Source: Zygnema cylindricum (Eukaryota > Streptophyta > Zygnematophyceae > Zygnematales > Zygnemataceae). Taken from it: a stretch of DNA of 64,000 bases. Both the position numbers and the translations under genes were made by a program. Below, piece by piece: positions 33,520 through 47,402 of the stretch; position 1 is the stretch's first letter, and each line of letters opens with the position of its first letter. The stretch covers positions 69,095 through 133,094 of the forward strand of contig JBBHKE010001294.1 in NCBI GenBank assembly GCA_037447655.1, written 5' to 3'. Under the pieces are notes generated by a model that saw only the letters and a program-made list of their open reading frames with translations, was not told where the DNA came from and did no database searches.

Positions 33520-35760
33520 CTTTCGTTTACTGTTTTTTACCTCTAATTATTTCCATATCGGCATTGTATACTTTGCTCATGGCTTTACGCTTAGTTTTTA
33601 TGTGAGGCGAACGGTTTTGTTTGATTTCGGGCCCGTGACGCCATCTTACGCAGAGCACAGTAAGTATAGTCTTAGGTTTATTTGTGGTAGTGTGCAATGT
33701 TATTTGTTGCAATTCAAAAAACTATCACAATACAATGTGAGAATCAATGTTATTAGTGTTATTATTATAAGTCTACCAGTTTGATGATAGAGTGTTTTCA
33801 CTAGAGCGGCGAAAGAGCAGTTACCTCGATATTTAGTTAATTTAGATATAAATCCTTGATAGGAAAGAGTTTGAAGAACTCAATGTTCAACACACAGAAA
33901 GGGCATAAAAGCGGAAGCACTCAGATTAAGCAATATTGCATCTGATTGAAGTGACATTGAAAGACATTTTGGGAAAAAGTAAATACACATTAAAAAACCG
34001 GAATTATGATGTTCGACATTTCTCACGTCATGTTTTTTGTTCCTAAATTTCCTTTTTGAAATTTCATGCATGTAAAATTTGAATCAATCACGCGACAGAT
34101 AGGTGTAGACGTGGGACAAACATACACAAAAAAGAGTGTATTTTTGTGTGAATCACAGAAGTAAATTAGAATTCTGAGAAGCAATAGACAGACATATGAG
34201 GAACAGTCCGTTTAAGCAACTTTAGAAATCAGCTAATAGTCAAGACAAAAGATCCGGACTCTATCTAATAAAGTTGGATTCTCCTCCTAAAGTCTAAACG
34301 ACTATCTCTATGAATGCACAAAAGTTTTATGTGTATGGTTTCATCAATGTCGGTGTGAGATATCTTCCTCTCTTTCCTTCTCGCTATTTATGCCATGGTG
34401 TGTCAAGTTAAGAGTGAAGTGCCCATGATGCGTGGTCGAATGTGACAATGCCACTTGTGCTTTTTCTGCCACAGTTTGCCGCACGCCAATTTCAGTGTAT
34501 GCCCGAACATCCCGTTGTTCGTAGAAACGTCACTTAATTTCGTACGTCATGATTCATCACCTCGTGTAAGTGGATCGGCACGGTTCATCGATGTTAATGT
34601 ATCGCCCGGGATCCCATAAAATCCACATTATGTTATGCCATTGATACTCCAACATCTCGGTAACATGAGAAGTACAAAAGTACCTTACACCTGCTATTCT
34701 AATGAAAAGGTATAATAGATGTTCTTTAAAGTAAAAGTAAAAAAAGGGATAAAGAATTGTAAACTGGTAAAAGAAAAAAACTTGGAACCATAATGAATCT
34801 AGCATGATGACATTAAATAAAATAAAAAACTTCAAAAATTACGCTCAAAGAAACATGATAAGCCTACCCTATAAATGTTGCAATTTTTTATCATTCCAAA
34901 CACTTGCAGAAAACGCTCTAATGAAAAGATCAATTTTATAAATCCTTTCATATTATTCCATCAACAATCGACATTGAAAGAATTATTATTCACTGCAAAA
35001 CTTGTCTTGGAATTGGTTTGCAACACATGTAAGGAAAGGAATGTTTGCGATTTATTACTCTGTTGATTGTACGATAACTGCAAAAATCAATTTAAATTTG
35101 CAAAATCTATGTTAGAATTGCAGAGTTTAATCTCGAAATGCGAAATTTAGCGAGAATCGCAATTAACACAAAGAAAGATGAAAGTTAAAATTGAAAATTC
35201 CAGTTCAAAATAGCAAAATTGTAGTTATAATTGGAAATTTCAATTCAAAATTGTAAAAATCCAGATATAAAGGCCAGATAGAATCCCAAAATTCACTCAA
35301 GCTATAACATATTCAAAAATTAAAATAATAATAGACCAATTCCAAAATTGAAATTCAATCTAGAATCGCAAAAAACTATTTAAGAGTTGAACAGTTCGAA
35401 ATCAAAGTTGCTCATTCAATTTTAAATTTGCGAAAAACTAGAATTTTAAAATTCTATTTGATTCGAAAAAAAAAAATTGCCAAATTTGATTTAGAATTGC
35501 AAATTTTGAAACAGGTTTACAATTCAATTTTGAATAGGTGGAAATTTTAATCGGAAATTATAAGCACAAACAAAAAGAGAAATCGGTGGCAGGAGTAATA
35601 ACATTTTTCATTCCTTTTCTTTTAAAAATTAAATGGTGATTAATATAGTCAACTTATGATATATTTTTTTTTTCAGGAACAGATAATAACATACACCCAA
35701 TAAAAAATTTAGAAATGAAGATATTCCCAACCCGTAATAATTTGACTTTACGTTCTAGTA

Positions 35761-38313
35761 TTACAATGGTCTACAAAGTTCGAATTTCTCACCAACTTCA
35801 TCGCAGGGTTTTGATAAGGCATCTGTTTGATTTTTTTTTCTGAAGTAAACGAAAAGAAATAAGCCTCCACCAATAAGCAACAACGCGACAACTCCTCCGA
35901 CTGCCCCTCCGATTATTGCAATGGTGTTTCCAGATCCTGTGGTTTAAAACGGAAATAAAGAAGAAAATAGGGTATGTTTATCGATTTTTGAGGAGTGTTT
36001 AGGGCTTCTAATTTGTTATAGGGTTTTCCACTGACATTGGACTTCTTCCAGGGCTGAGAACCATTACGAGACATTCCTCGTTGACTCTTTGTGATTTGAA
36101 ATTCATAAAAAGCACAAAAGAATGATGGTCATTTTAAAACACACAAAATAAAAAGTTCCAAAGATGTGTATGTGACTTTTACAAAATTTGAAATTTTGTT
36201 TCAATTACAAATACAGTAACACGTTAACCTCGTGTCTAAAGGTTGTTTGTACGGTAAAAAAATAATAAAAAAACGAAATTCTTTCTATGTTTTGAAAAAA
36301 AAGATGTGAACAAAGGCGAGGACCATGGGATGGTGAGGAGAGAGATGGCATTTGAGAAAGTCTTAAAGAACAAAAGGAGTGAAGAGGGAGAAGGGAGAAA
36401 GGAGGAGAGAGTAGGGGTAGTAATAGTAGTAGGAGGAGGAGGAAGATGTAGTATTTATCATCGTTTTTCATGTTTTGCAAGATGGCCAATTAATAATCAA
36501 TCAAAAGTAAAAATATAAGACCAAAGTTAAATATAAAAACGCAAAAGAATGAATGTAGGGAGGTCCATGTACGAAAAAGCACACCTCCATGGGTGAGAGG
36601 ACTTGGGGGAGGGGGGGAACTTGGGGGAAAGGAAGAACTTGGGTCAGGAGGAGGACTCAGGGAAGGGGGAGGACTTGGAGGAGGGGGAGAACTTGGGGGA
36701 GGGGGAGGACTTGGAGGAGGGGGAGAACTTGGGGGAGGGGGAGGACTTGGAGGAGGGGGAGAACTTGGGGGAGGGGGGGGACTTAGGGGAGGGGAAGGCG
36801 GTGGCGATGATGGATCTGTCACCACATGCACAAAACAAGTTTTAAAATAATGAAAACTGAGAAAACAAAATGGCAAGACACCACATGTTGGAAAATCGTT
36901 ATTATTGTCAATTAGTTGTGATTGTAAAGATAAATAGTTCTACTAACTTTATTATGAGTTAAGGACCTAACACCAACAAAACATTAACGTTAATTTACAT
37001 ATGTAATAGTAATTTGCATACACATTCCCATAGGTTCGCGCGATGTTGATTAGGAATCAAACTTGTGTTTGTTTCCCAATGTCGATGCCACTCACTTTTT
37101 GTTGACGCCGTTATCTTACACTTTTCCTCTGCTTTTTGTTATCAAACACTTTTTTTGTGTCCAAAATAATCGTACAGTTTTATTAAGGACATTACACTAT
37201 TTCACGACCTTTGGAGCCATGGTAATTGACACTAATTTAACCGCACGTATATTACATTAAAGTAAAAGTGTTATTATTATTGTATTATAGTTTCAAGTGT
37301 CGTAATTTAAGGGGACCGATATAGTGTTATTAACACTAATAGCAGTGTAAGGTGTACTCTATACAAGATATACTATGGTACAGCTGGCTGATGTACTTTG
37401 TCGCTCTTAATGCGTGACATGGGCAATAAAGTAGGCATCAATACTTTATGTCAATATTGTAGCGTAATATATAATTTTATCTGTCGTGTAGCCGTAGCCA
37501 TTTGCCTAAAAACCTATGTGTACTTTTATTGACCTATCGATAATTGACATATTGGTAAAATATGTTACGGAATTATCGCGATGGATACATTACCGACAAC
37601 GACACCGCCCATCGTTGTTAGTGTTAATAACACTCATTCGGTCGCAACTTTTTTTGGCCAAAAATCACAAAATAGAGTTAACAACATTATTTAAGGAAGT
37701 GGACCAATATCTGCCACATCACCTTGCACTAAATTGGTATTATTAATTCTAATTTCGCATTTACACTAAATTTTTTTTAACACTAATAACGATGGGCGGT
37801 GTATCGTCGATAACTTCGTACTCTCGTACGGAATGGATTGTGAAATTTTTTCTAAAAATCCCCATTCCCCAGTCACGATATCTTCTTACTCATTTTGTAC
37901 TTTATTTCCTTACCATAATTAATTCCCATTTGTACGGACCCTTCCCTCAACACTAAATTTTACTGTTGGCTGATGTACTTTGTCCCTTGTAAAGCGCGAC
38001 ATTGGCTTCAAAATAGGTCTAAATAGTAAATACTGTCAATCAATACCGTACATAATACATAAAACGGTACGGATGGCTGACGTACTTTGTCTTATGTAGA
38101 ATGTGATGCCGTCTCTAACGGCGGGATTACCGAGCGACGAGTAAATGTAGCATGCAGAAACAGGATAGTAGGCGTATCCTACGCACGTGCAATCATTGGT
38201 GCAGTTTAACGGACACTCTTCAGCGGTAATATTATATCCGACATAACCACCACCTTATCCTGTATCCGAGACGGCTTCATAGGTATTAAGGAGACCAGCA
38301 CAGGTTGCAGCTT
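35761..38313 (-). pseudogene. PAN/proline-rich/TM membrane protein gene, copy 2
   Basis: Three minus-strand exons with phase-1 boundaries. PAN exon 38313-38086 (228 nt) after a ccctcag acceptor: six-Cys module as in copy 3, but with an in-frame TAA in the GGATAAGG stretch (about 38256), and its last base before the donor is A (CAAA|gtacgt). Proline-rich exon 36815-36585 (231 nt), acceptor gtgacag, donor GGAG|gtgtgc, encoding repeated SSPPPPSPPPP units from a 36-bp DNA repeat. TM exon 35936-35761 (176 nt), acceptor aaccacag, encoding SGNTIAIIGGAVGGVVALLL, then a basic YFRKKNQ stop-transfer and a tail ending LCRPL. The predicted topology is an extracellular PAN domain, a stiff proline spacer, one helix and a short cytosolic tail. 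No signal-peptide exon was found. The stop makes a full product unlikely unless the PAN exon is skipped, which would leave only the proline and TM parts here. Confidence 0.6.
37603..37801. mobile_element. 199-bp mariner-type MITE in the copy 2 intron
   Basis: Ends CACCGCCCATCGTTGTTAGT and ACTAATAACGATGGGCGGTG form good inverted repeats; the right flank is TA, the left GA. The inverted copy at 57226-57424 is also 199 bp, so the insertion predates the duplication of the unit. Confidence 0.7.
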
Positions 38314-38315
38314 CT

Positions 38316-38770
38316 GAGGGCGGGAGGGAAGGGAGGGAAGGGAGGGAAGGGAGGGAAGGGAGGGAGGGGGAGGAGAAGGGGGACGGTAGGGAAGGGGAGG
38401 GGGGAGGGGAGGGGGGAAGGGAAGGGGGGGGAGAAGGGGGACGGTAGGGGAGGGAGAGGGGGGGGGGGCAGTGTGGGGTCGGGGAGGGACGGAGAGAGGG
38501 AAGAGGGGGGTGGGATAGGGAGAGAGAGGGTGGAACATGGAGGCGGAGGTGGAAGGTGATTGAGAGCGGGAGAGATGGAAGGGAGAGAGGAGGGAGGGGG
38601 GAGGGGAAAAAAGATAAGGGGGAAAGGCCGGAGAGGCAGGATAGAGGGGAAAGGTAGAGAAAGGTGATGGGAGAAAGAGAGGGGAAAAATATTCGGAGAG
38701 AATAAAGGCAGGGAAAGTTAGGGCGGGTAGAGAGAGGGCAGGGAGGGAAGACAGCACAGAAAACAACAGA
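38316..38770 (-). repeat. Polypyrimidine intron tract before PAN exon, copy 2
   Basis: About 450 nt of almost pure C/T on the gene strand (G/A on plus), including six (GGGA)-type units near 38320-38365. It leads into the PAN acceptor and matches 56180-56712 of copy 3. Confidence 0.75.
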
Positions 38771-38875
38771 GAAACAAGAAAAAAAGGTTAGTAAGAAAAA
38801 TAATCAGGCTTGGAAGTTATGGAAAATGGAGGATATGTAATGACAGTCGGACTTTAAAAAACCAAAAGAAAAAAA

Positions 38876-39720
38876 TTGAAACAACCCCTCTTCCCCCAAT
38901 AATAATAGGTATCCCCCCCCCCTTTTGATTACCTTCTCTAAGCCCTCACTGCCCCTTTGCCATTTCCTCAAAAAACTGTTTTCTCTCCTTTTACCTCCCT
39001 ATTATTTACCTCCTTTACCCCCTTACCACCACTCCCCTCTCCCCCCTAACCCTCAGCCTCTCCCTCCGACTCCCCTTCCTCCTTCCTCTCCACCACTACC
39101 TCTCCCTCCCACCCTCCCTTCGCCTCCCCCCTTCCCTAAACCTATCCATTTCTACTGATGTATATCTTCCAGGTTTCCCCCATAATCGACAAATTCTCTT
39201 TCCCCCCCTTACCACTCATTCTGAGTCCTCCTAGCAGCGTGACGACAAAGAGGATCATAAATGCGCCACTCCCTATATTCCCTAATTCACACGTGCGGAA
39301 TCGGCCTGCCATTGGCTGACGCTTTCTTAGGGCCTTGGCCCAAGGCCTCTCTCTCTTCTTTCTCCGAACGTTGGCGGGTGAAGAGGGAGGGCGGAGAGAA
39401 GAAGGGAAGGGTGACGAGGAGATATATTTACAGGCAAAGGTGGATAAGAGGATGTAAATTCGTAGAGGAGGGATAGAGGGCGGAGGAGGAATGAAGGAGA
39501 CGGTAGGAGTGCCATAGAGAGAAATAGGGAGGGAGAGGATGTCAACGTATGGAGAGAGAACCGCGGAAAACCGCGAAATGCCGCGAAAAACCGCGTGAAA
39601 CCGCGTGTAATTTTTTGCCCAGAAAATCCCACATCCAATAATTCATGAGTATGTCTTTTCGCGGCAATTCAGAGAAAATCTTGACCGTTCGAAATATGTA
39701 CGGATAGACGGAGGATGACT
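38876..39720. other. Pyrimidine-rich block and flank, no gene
   Basis: Plus-strand C/T-rich DNA at 38885-39210, then a segment with an A/G-rich stretch. The motif GGAGAGAACCGCGGAAAACC and similar CCGCG repeats occur near 39560-39600. This is the uninterrupted counterpart of the copia 1 insertion site. No gene. Confidence 0.5.
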
Positions 39721-40174
39721 TCTTTCACTGTCAGAATGGGTCTTTTTCTTCTCATTCGTTAGGCCTCTATTCCATTTACTCGGTCCTAGTAAATGTACGG
39801 ATGCTTCTTGACAGTAAACAACCTCGCCCATGCGTTGGCTCATTTTGGTTGGTACCACGTAGGTTACGATTCACATTTTTAAAATAAAAAAAGGGAATTG
39901 CTAATCGCAGAGACGATTTTTGCTGCGCGCAGGTAGTTGTCAGAAATTATAAATTTAAAGTACAATTTTTGTACAAGCTACGTACCTTTAAGTTCAGATT
40001 TGACGGTCAACCCGTCGAACAAATTTGACTGGCGAAATATTGTAACGGCGGCTAAAAAGTGCCGCGCTTGCGAACGTCGACGGTCATAAAAAATAACAAT
40101 TCACACGGCCGGTGCAGGTTTACTGTAACAAAACTGCGGCAGCCACATGTAAATAAAATGGCTGCGCGCAGGTA

Positions 40175-40709
40175 CACCGCGCATCGTTATTAGTGTCAAT
40201 GACACTAATTTGGGTTCTTAAAATTTTGATTTTTTTCCTCAAATAGGATAATGATTTTAATTTTTCCTTGACGTTAATTAAGGTACCGTACAAAACAGCG
40301 TAAAGGACGAATTACAATAATATCTAAATAGTGTGGTGTACGGTCGATGTCAGACCGTACACAAATGTACCTTTTCAAGTGAAAATTTTATAAAAAATGA
40401 GTTAAATCAGACGCGCACGCATAGGATCGTGCGCTAAAAAAACGGGATTGTTCTGACACGTAAATTAGTCTTACATGTACAGATATTTAAATTTCACGAC
40501 GGCGAACGATTTTTAATATTTTGTACGGATACATATATTAATGTATATAATTGTGCAACGAATATTCCATTTTTGCTATTCCCAAATTAGCATAAACGCC
40601 GAAATTAAAATACACCTTTTTAAAAAAAAAAAAAAATCTTAATTAGCGTCAATGACGGTATATTTACTTCCACACTATTTAAACTTTGACACTAATAACG
40701 ATGCCGGTG
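40175..40709. mobile_element. Mariner-type MITE, 535 bp
   Basis: Left end CACCGCGCATCGTTATTAGT and right end ACTAATAACGATGCCGGTG are inverted repeats of about 24 bp, each flanked by TA (40173-40174, 40710-40711). It has no coding capacity. It splits a repeat that is continuous at 32440-32800. Confidence 0.8.
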
Positions 40710-42053
40710 TAGTTTCTCACGTCACGTGAGTTCCACTGTGAGAGCACACACCGACATTTTGACTTAGCCGCAAAAATGGAATCTAATCGCGAACCGTTAC
40801 ACTGAACTTGGACACAAATTAAAGGACAACGTACAACATGCATAAACTCGCACGAAACGAAATAAACTTCGTAAAATAAAAAAGCGTACCCGCGTATAAA
40901 TATCGATGAGCAACAACCATGTTTCGACTATGTGAACGTACTAATGTGTGAGCGTTGTCGTGACTGATAGTGGCTCTAACATGTGTGCGACTGAAGGTCT
41001 ACCGAGTATGTTTACTTGAATACCTTGCCCGACTAAAAAATTGCAACAATTTTGACAACGATCTTGAATAAGAGCGGAACTTCCAAAAAAGGCAAATATG
41101 ATATGCAAGTTCCTGATTTTTTTGATCTAATTGACGCGTGTAAATCATTGGTCACGCTTTTCAAACAGAGTAATTTACAAAATATTTTGAAAAACACATT
41201 AAAATAAGAAAACGCAACGCGGTAGAATTCTTCGCTCCGAATGCTTAAGAGTATTTACGATGCATTCAATGAGATAAGACCAATCGCTCAACCAAAAAAT
41301 AAATTGATACCTTTTGCTTGTATCGATAAGACTCATCTTACCGAACTTATACGATTTTTGGAAAAGTTCCAAGAAGCAACCCTAAAATTGGAGAAATTCA
41401 AAGAACCAACTTTACATCTGGTTTCGTTTGAACACTCGTCTCTCCATAACCATTGTAAGATAAGAAAAACATCTTACAATCACGGTGAAAAATAATGCCC
41501 CGCCGATTCCCTAAACTTGCAAAAATTTGAAACAACTTTTTGTGAAATTTGCATTACCGAAGTGGGGCCTTCATGAGTATCAAATTGTCGCGAGTTTCTT
41601 AGACCCCTGACAAAAACACAAGCTTGAAATAATTGGGGTATCGAAAACCGAAATTGAAAGCGTAAGGGTCAAACTTCGAGAACTTGCAAACGACCTCGGT
41701 GATGACGTTGATTTCAGTAGTCCTCAACGTATCACAAAAAAACGAAAAACATCGCAAAGTAAAGACGGTTTCCACAATTTTTTTGGTGAGAGCGATGAGG
41801 AAAATGAAGTTCTTATTACCAATAACAAAAAAACGCTCGTTAACAACAAAATGAAATGTTATTTTGATTTAAAATTAACCAACGACGAAAGATTGAACTT
41901 TAAAAAACTTGAATGGTGGAAAAAAAAATCAAATGTACGTGCAAAAGATGGAGGATTTCCAATTCTAGCCGGTGTTGCTATATCTATTCTAGCTATTCCG
42001 GCTTCTAGCTCTATGTCCGAATGCAATTTTTCGGATGTCGAGAACACGATAGC

Positions 42054-42665
42054 TGTAGGATCTTAATAATAATGCTCTCTAAATTCCATTCACAATATGC
42101 AGAAAAAAAAAATCACAGCGAAAGCTCATAAAAAACCAAGAGGAATATTCAGCCAAAAAAAATTATAATTGTTTTTGGCCGAAGCCTCTTTACATAACAT
42201 TTTCTCTCTCTTCTCTCTTCTCTATAATCTCTACTTCAAGGATTAACTTGCTGGATCTGAATACTGCAGTAAATACTCCTTTTCAAACTAACGTACAAAC
42301 GCAAAACAAACAAACTAGCTTGGCAACAAACTTTGTCCCTAGTTAGCAGAAGCGGAAAAAGGAAAACTGCAAGGAAACTTCCAAGAAAGAAGGCGCACAC
42401 GCCTTCTTCCTCTCAAACCCGAAACGTCAAACATTAAATTTCACACGTGTCGCCTCACGAAAACACCTGCACGCAAAAATAAACACCTGCGCACGAAAAC
42501 AAAATATGACGCGAAACGAAATAGTACATTTCGTTCGCGTACGCCTAAAAAAGTACCACGAAATGACATCGCATATTTCGTACGATGGCGCGGCACTTTA
42601 CGTCAAACAAATTATTGTTGGTATATTGTTTCCTGATAAATTGGCGATTCGGCAATATTCCAACA
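42054..42665 (-). repeat. Copia 2 LTR (3' LTR)
   Basis: 612 bp, TGTAGGATCTTAATAA at one end and ATATTCCAACA at the other on the plus strand. Shares with copia 1 LTRs the GGCCGAAGCCTCTTTACAT block and the ACGAAAC-rich distal third, but is otherwise different. Confidence 0.92.
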
Positions 42666-42695
42666 ATCCCCCTCTTATTGCCAGAATCGTCAAAC

Positions 42696-45600
42696 TCAGA
42701 ATAATCCAAGTTTCGGTTGTCCTATCTCAAATACATCGTGCGTCGCAGCTTTCGTCAGCAAATAAGCCGCCTCTTCTTTTGTCGTTACGTACAAAAATTC
42801 AATCTCGTTCGACGCAACCAAATCTTTGACAAAGTGCCACTGAATCCGAATATGTTTTGTCCTCTTGTGAAACACAGGAATCTTAACTAACGCAATTGAA
42901 CTCATGTTGTCAGAATAAATAGTCAAACAACCAATATGAACGCTTAACTCACGTAAAATCTCCTTAATCGGAATCGAAGCCTTAGGTGCATGACATGCAG
43001 CCATATACTCAGATTTTGTGGAACTCAACGCAACCGTAGGTTGTAGCCTAGAACTCCACGAGATCGCGGCTCCTCCAAAAATAAATGCGTACCCTGATGT
43101 GGACTTACTTGAGTCAAAATCGCCGCCCCAATCCGCGTCACAATAACCAACACAATCCAAAGATTTTTTGTCAAAAATAAACACAAGTCCAAGATCAATC
43201 GTACCAACCAAATAACGAAAGATGCGATGTACAACCTCCCAATGCGCCTTTTTGGCTCGTGACAATAACGGCTGAGGATAGAAACCGCGGCTGAAATATC
43301 TGGACGAGTACCAACGCTAAGGTACATAAGTGAACCAACCGCCTCTCGATATGGTACGTCAACAAAATCTTCTTTCTCAAACTTGCGAATGTGTAGGTTT
43401 GCATCCAACGGTGTAGAAAGCGGTTTAGCGCCAGACATACCAAATCTTTCCAAAACCTCCTTACAATATTGAGCTTGACTCAATTTAATGTTCCCCTCCT
43501 TGTCGCGTATCACTTCAATTCCCAAAATATAGCGTACCTCTCCAAGATCCGTTACTTTGAAATGTAATCCAAGATAACGTTTGAACTCATCAATGCGCTC
43601 CAACTTGTCGCATGCCATCAAGAAATCATCCACATAAACAGAAAAGATGATTTGGTCAACGCCTTCACCTTTCACGTAAACTCTAGAATCGGACGTAGTC
43701 CGTACAAATCCAAATTTCAATAGTACTTGATGAAGTCTCATATGCCACAAGCGCGACGCTTGTTTCAAACCGTATAATGACTTTTGCAGACGCCATATAT
43801 TTCCTTCCTGCGAAGGAGACACGCCTTCCGGTACCTTCATATACACCTCTTCCTCCAATTCTCCATTCAAATACGTTGATTCAACGTCCATTTGATGGAC
43901 GTGCTTCTTCCCCGTCGCTGCAAGGGCAATAATAATCTGTAGTGAGTCGAACTTCACCACAGGAGCATAAGTCTCCTTAAAATCGATTCCCTCGCGTTGT
44001 TGGAAGCCCTTACAAACAAACCGCGCCTTGTACTTAATAATCTCTCCTGAAGCTCCAGTCTTGGTCTTAAAGACCCATTTTGCATCAATTGCCTTTTCCC
44101 CTCCGGTAAGTTCACCTCCTCAAAAGTTCGATTATCCACTATCAATTTAAATTCTTTCTCCCACGCCGGTTTCCACTTACTCTCCCATTCGGCTGACCTT
44201 CTCGCCTCGCCATAAGATCGAGGGTCGCCGGTCATATTTTCTGTAAGTGATTGCTATAAAAGAAACTCCGTCTCCTTAGCGTCGGAAAGGAAATAATGTG
44301 AATTTGATGCATTTTCCCCTTTTCGATCGTAAGAGAGTTTCTCCAGTTTCTTCCCCTTTGTACTCCGAGAGCTCCTCCTAAGAACTTGCTCCTCCTTTTC
44401 CTCTTTCTCTTCCTCGGATTCAATTTCAATTTCCTTTTCACTCGATTTAGAACTCGATTTAGAGCTTTGAGATTTCCGAATGTTCGAAGGCACTCGGGAA
44501 TCCAAAGATCCGTTACTCTTTCTTTCAAATTCAATTTCAACCAATTTCCCCAATCTCTTTTTTTGAGATTTCAGATTCGGTTCATCATCGGATTCCGAAT
44601 CCCCAATGTGCGGAAAATTTTCAATTTCACTCTCCTCATAAAAATCCAAATTCTATTTAAATTTCCCAACGCAATTCATAGAGGATTTGAGATCCTTGTG
44701 AAAATCCACATTCCGAGATTCTTCCACGGTGTGACGAGCCGGATCATACAGACGATATAAATTCCCTTTCGCACTATAACCAATAAAAATTCCCGGCCAA
44801 CTCCTTGGTGCAAATTTCCCCTTCCTCTTAATTGATTCCACATAAACCATGGCATGACATCCCAAAATTCTCAAATGATGAACCGTAGGCTTTCTCCCAC
44901 TCCATAACTCCTCCTGTGTTTTACTTCCGGAAACCGAAGTGAGTCGTCGGTTACATATATAATTTTTCGTGAGGATCGCATCTCCCCACAAAAACATTTC
45001 GCGTCCGGAGCTATGAATCATTGCACGGACCATTTCTTGTAAGGTACGATTCTTCCTCTTGGCCACTATATTTGATTCCGGAGAATAAGGCGCCGTAAAT
45101 TGATGCCTTAACCCCACTCCTTACAATACCCCTCAAAAACAACAAACTCCCCTCCATTATCCGACCGAATAGACTTAAGTTTCTTATCAATTTGCCTTTC
45201 GGCCATTACATGCCAATCTTTAAATTTTTCAAATGCATCCGATTTCTTTTTCAATAAATACACCCATGACTTTCGAGAGAAATCATCAACAATCACCAAA
45301 GAATACTTATTACCTCCTATTGTCTCAAGTTTAATATGTCCACAAAGATCGATGTGGACAACCTCCAAAGGATTTTGAGCTCGATGCTTGATGTCTTTAT
45401 TCGGATGGGATTTCCGAATTTGACGTCCTTTGCTACATCCTCCGCATCCGTTCACCTTCTCATCGGATGCGAGGTCCTAACCCCTCACCGAAGAGTGACG
45501 AATCATCTTCTTTAAACTTACCTCGGATGTGTGACACATACGGTGATGCCATAAGGTAAGATCACCTTTCAACTCCGAAATTTGATGTGAAATCCCTTCG

Positions 45601-47359
45601 GTGGGAACTTTAGTTTTCGGCCTCCTCCATAAGAGCCGACTATGATTCGCATCCATTACAACTCCTTTCCCAATGTCATCCCCCTTCTTATTCTAAATCT
45701 CAATAGATTGATCACCTCTTGCGAGTAAGCTTCCACCAATCCGTTGGATTTGTGGAATACTTAGCAAATTGACCGAACCGTCCGGAATATAAAGAGTATT
45801 TTGAAGGCAATACTCCGTCGATTTCTCCTTTCCATCAACATCCCATGAAAGGAGGTCAAGCCGAACAGTGCCAACCGTACCAACCGAAATGACATGTCCA
45901 CTCGCCACCGTAATAAACTTCGGAACCGTAAGTTCTCTCATATCATCGAACAAGGTAGCATCCGTGCAAACATGGTGAGATGCCCCCGTATCAATAATCC
46001 ACTCTTTCTCATTTCCTCCACTACTTACCGAGTCAAGGGTAAGATTAAGAACCGGAAACTCATCACCGGTTTCATTACCATAATCAAAGTAATTTGCATT
46101 GCCGTAACCACGGCTGCCACCGCGACCTCCTCTTCGGCCGCCACCTCGGCCACCTCTATCTCCTCCTCTACCTCCTCTTCCACCTCCGGAATCTCCATTC
46201 TTTGCATAACATTGAGGGCTCGTGTGCCCCCACTTTCCACAATAGTGGCATTGCTTGTCCTTATCCGGACAAGAGGAAGACAAATGGCCAAGCCGATTAC
46301 AACGATAGCATGTGACATTGGAAAGATCCAAAGGGACCTTCGGTGGACGACCTTGCTCCCTCTTGTTGCCTCGGCCGCCACCACCACCTCTCGAGCCACC
46401 TCCTCTACCACCGGCAAAATTAATATCCGAGGTTTCGAGAGTAGTAGAGTTGAGAACTCCTCCTCCTCCATTTGAAGAAGCCGTTGGAGTTCCCTCCGAC
46501 ATTTTGATAAAATTGACGGTGAATCCGAAGGTTTTATCCGCCTTTGCTCGTAAGATAGCTTTAAGATGTGAAAGCTTGTCCGGTAAAGCGTTAAGAAAAA
46601 CGCTTAATTTATCCGCATCCAAAATAACTCGGCCATTGTTGAGTAATTGCTCGAGTATAATATTGATGCGCTTCACGGCATCATCCATCAATTCATTCGG
46701 CTTGATTTTAAAGTTCATAAAGTCCGTATAAACATATTGACCCATGTTCTCAACGCCTTTCTTGTATTGCTCCTCAAGTGCTTGCCAACACTCATGGGCC
46801 GTACCGTGAGCGAGAAAATGACCAAGAATGGTAGAAGTGCATTTTTTCATCAAACCGGTCGTTGCCGCGATATCTTTCAATCTCCATTGGGCATGCGCCT
46901 TGCTCTCGATAGGCATTTTCTCCTCTCCACTGACGATCCTCCAAATCTTTTTGCGCATAAGTTGGCCTGAAATGAACTTTTTCCAAATAGCATAATTGGT
47001 GCCATTAAAGGCCACGGATCTCCCCGACATATGATAATCTCCTTGTTTTCCAATCCTTCATCAAATTCCGATTCATCTTCTATCTTCGACTTTCCTTTCC
47101 TAATCCTCTCTTTTCTCTCACTCTCATTAGCCCCTCCACTGAATGGATCGGCATCCGGAAAAGAAGTGTTTTCTTTGCTCTCACTCGTTTGAGTTTGAAA
47201 ACGTGAATCGACATATCTCATTAGTGTGTCAAACATTTCTTCGAATCTTCTCTCAGTATTTCGAGTCTCCTCAAATTGAGAACACGAAAAACTGAACTCT
47301 CTTGCCCTCTCTAAATTCGACATGGGGGAAAGAGTATTTCTATTCTTCTTCCTCCCCAT
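42696..47359 (-). pseudogene. Copia 2 gag-pol, interrupted
   Basis: Gag starts at 47359 and is frameshifted near 47030. The second frame (47030-45693) has FNGTNYAIWKKF, two CX2CX4HX4C knuckles and the protease DTGA, and stops before the integrase. Then follow the integrase zinc module and core (45455-45108, 45117-44653, with AKRKNRTLQEMVRAM), a charged linker (44649-44254), the N-terminal reverse transcriptase (44235-43954, frameshifted), reverse transcriptase (43960-43025) with KSLYGLKQAS and an intact YVDD, and RNase H (43265-42696) with CDADWGGD and SSTKSEYMAACH. RNase H is out of frame with reverse transcriptase near 43.26 kb. The set of breaks differs from copia 1, so the two elements died independently. 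Confidence 0.9.
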
Positions 47360-47387
47360 GCACTCTCACGCTATCTCCGAAACACTT

Positions 47388-47399
47388 GCTCTGATACCA
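47388..47399 (-). promoter_or_regulatory. Primer-binding site, copia 2
   Basis: Minus strand TGGTATCAGAGC, the exact plant copia initiator-Met tRNA complement, three bases from the 5' LTR. Confidence 0.92.
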
Positions 47400-47402
47400 A
47401 AC

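Larger units (their letters stand above)
33520..39720 (-). repeat. Triplicated unit, copy 2
   Basis: Direct relative of copy 1 and inverted relative of copy 3. In order it contains 33.53-33.87 kb (matches 22.49-22.83), 34.6-35.9 kb (matches 23.25-24.5), the TM exon, the proline-rich exon, a mariner-type MITE region, a PAN exon, the pyrimidine-rich block, and the 39.26-39.72 kb segment that matches 53.65-54.08 kb inverted. The stretch 33.52-35.75 kb has no recognised gene. Confidence 0.75.

Noticed and set aside
36490-36876. 128-codon (SPPPP)n frame as a complete gene
   Set aside because: Only 36815-36585 lies between good splice sites; the outer codons are intron sequence and the matching exon in copy 3 has the same boundaries.
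45894-46970. Plus-strand frames of 193, 139 and 107 codons
   Set aside because: Antisense shadows of the copia 2 gag-pol region, which has clear domain motifs on the minus strand.
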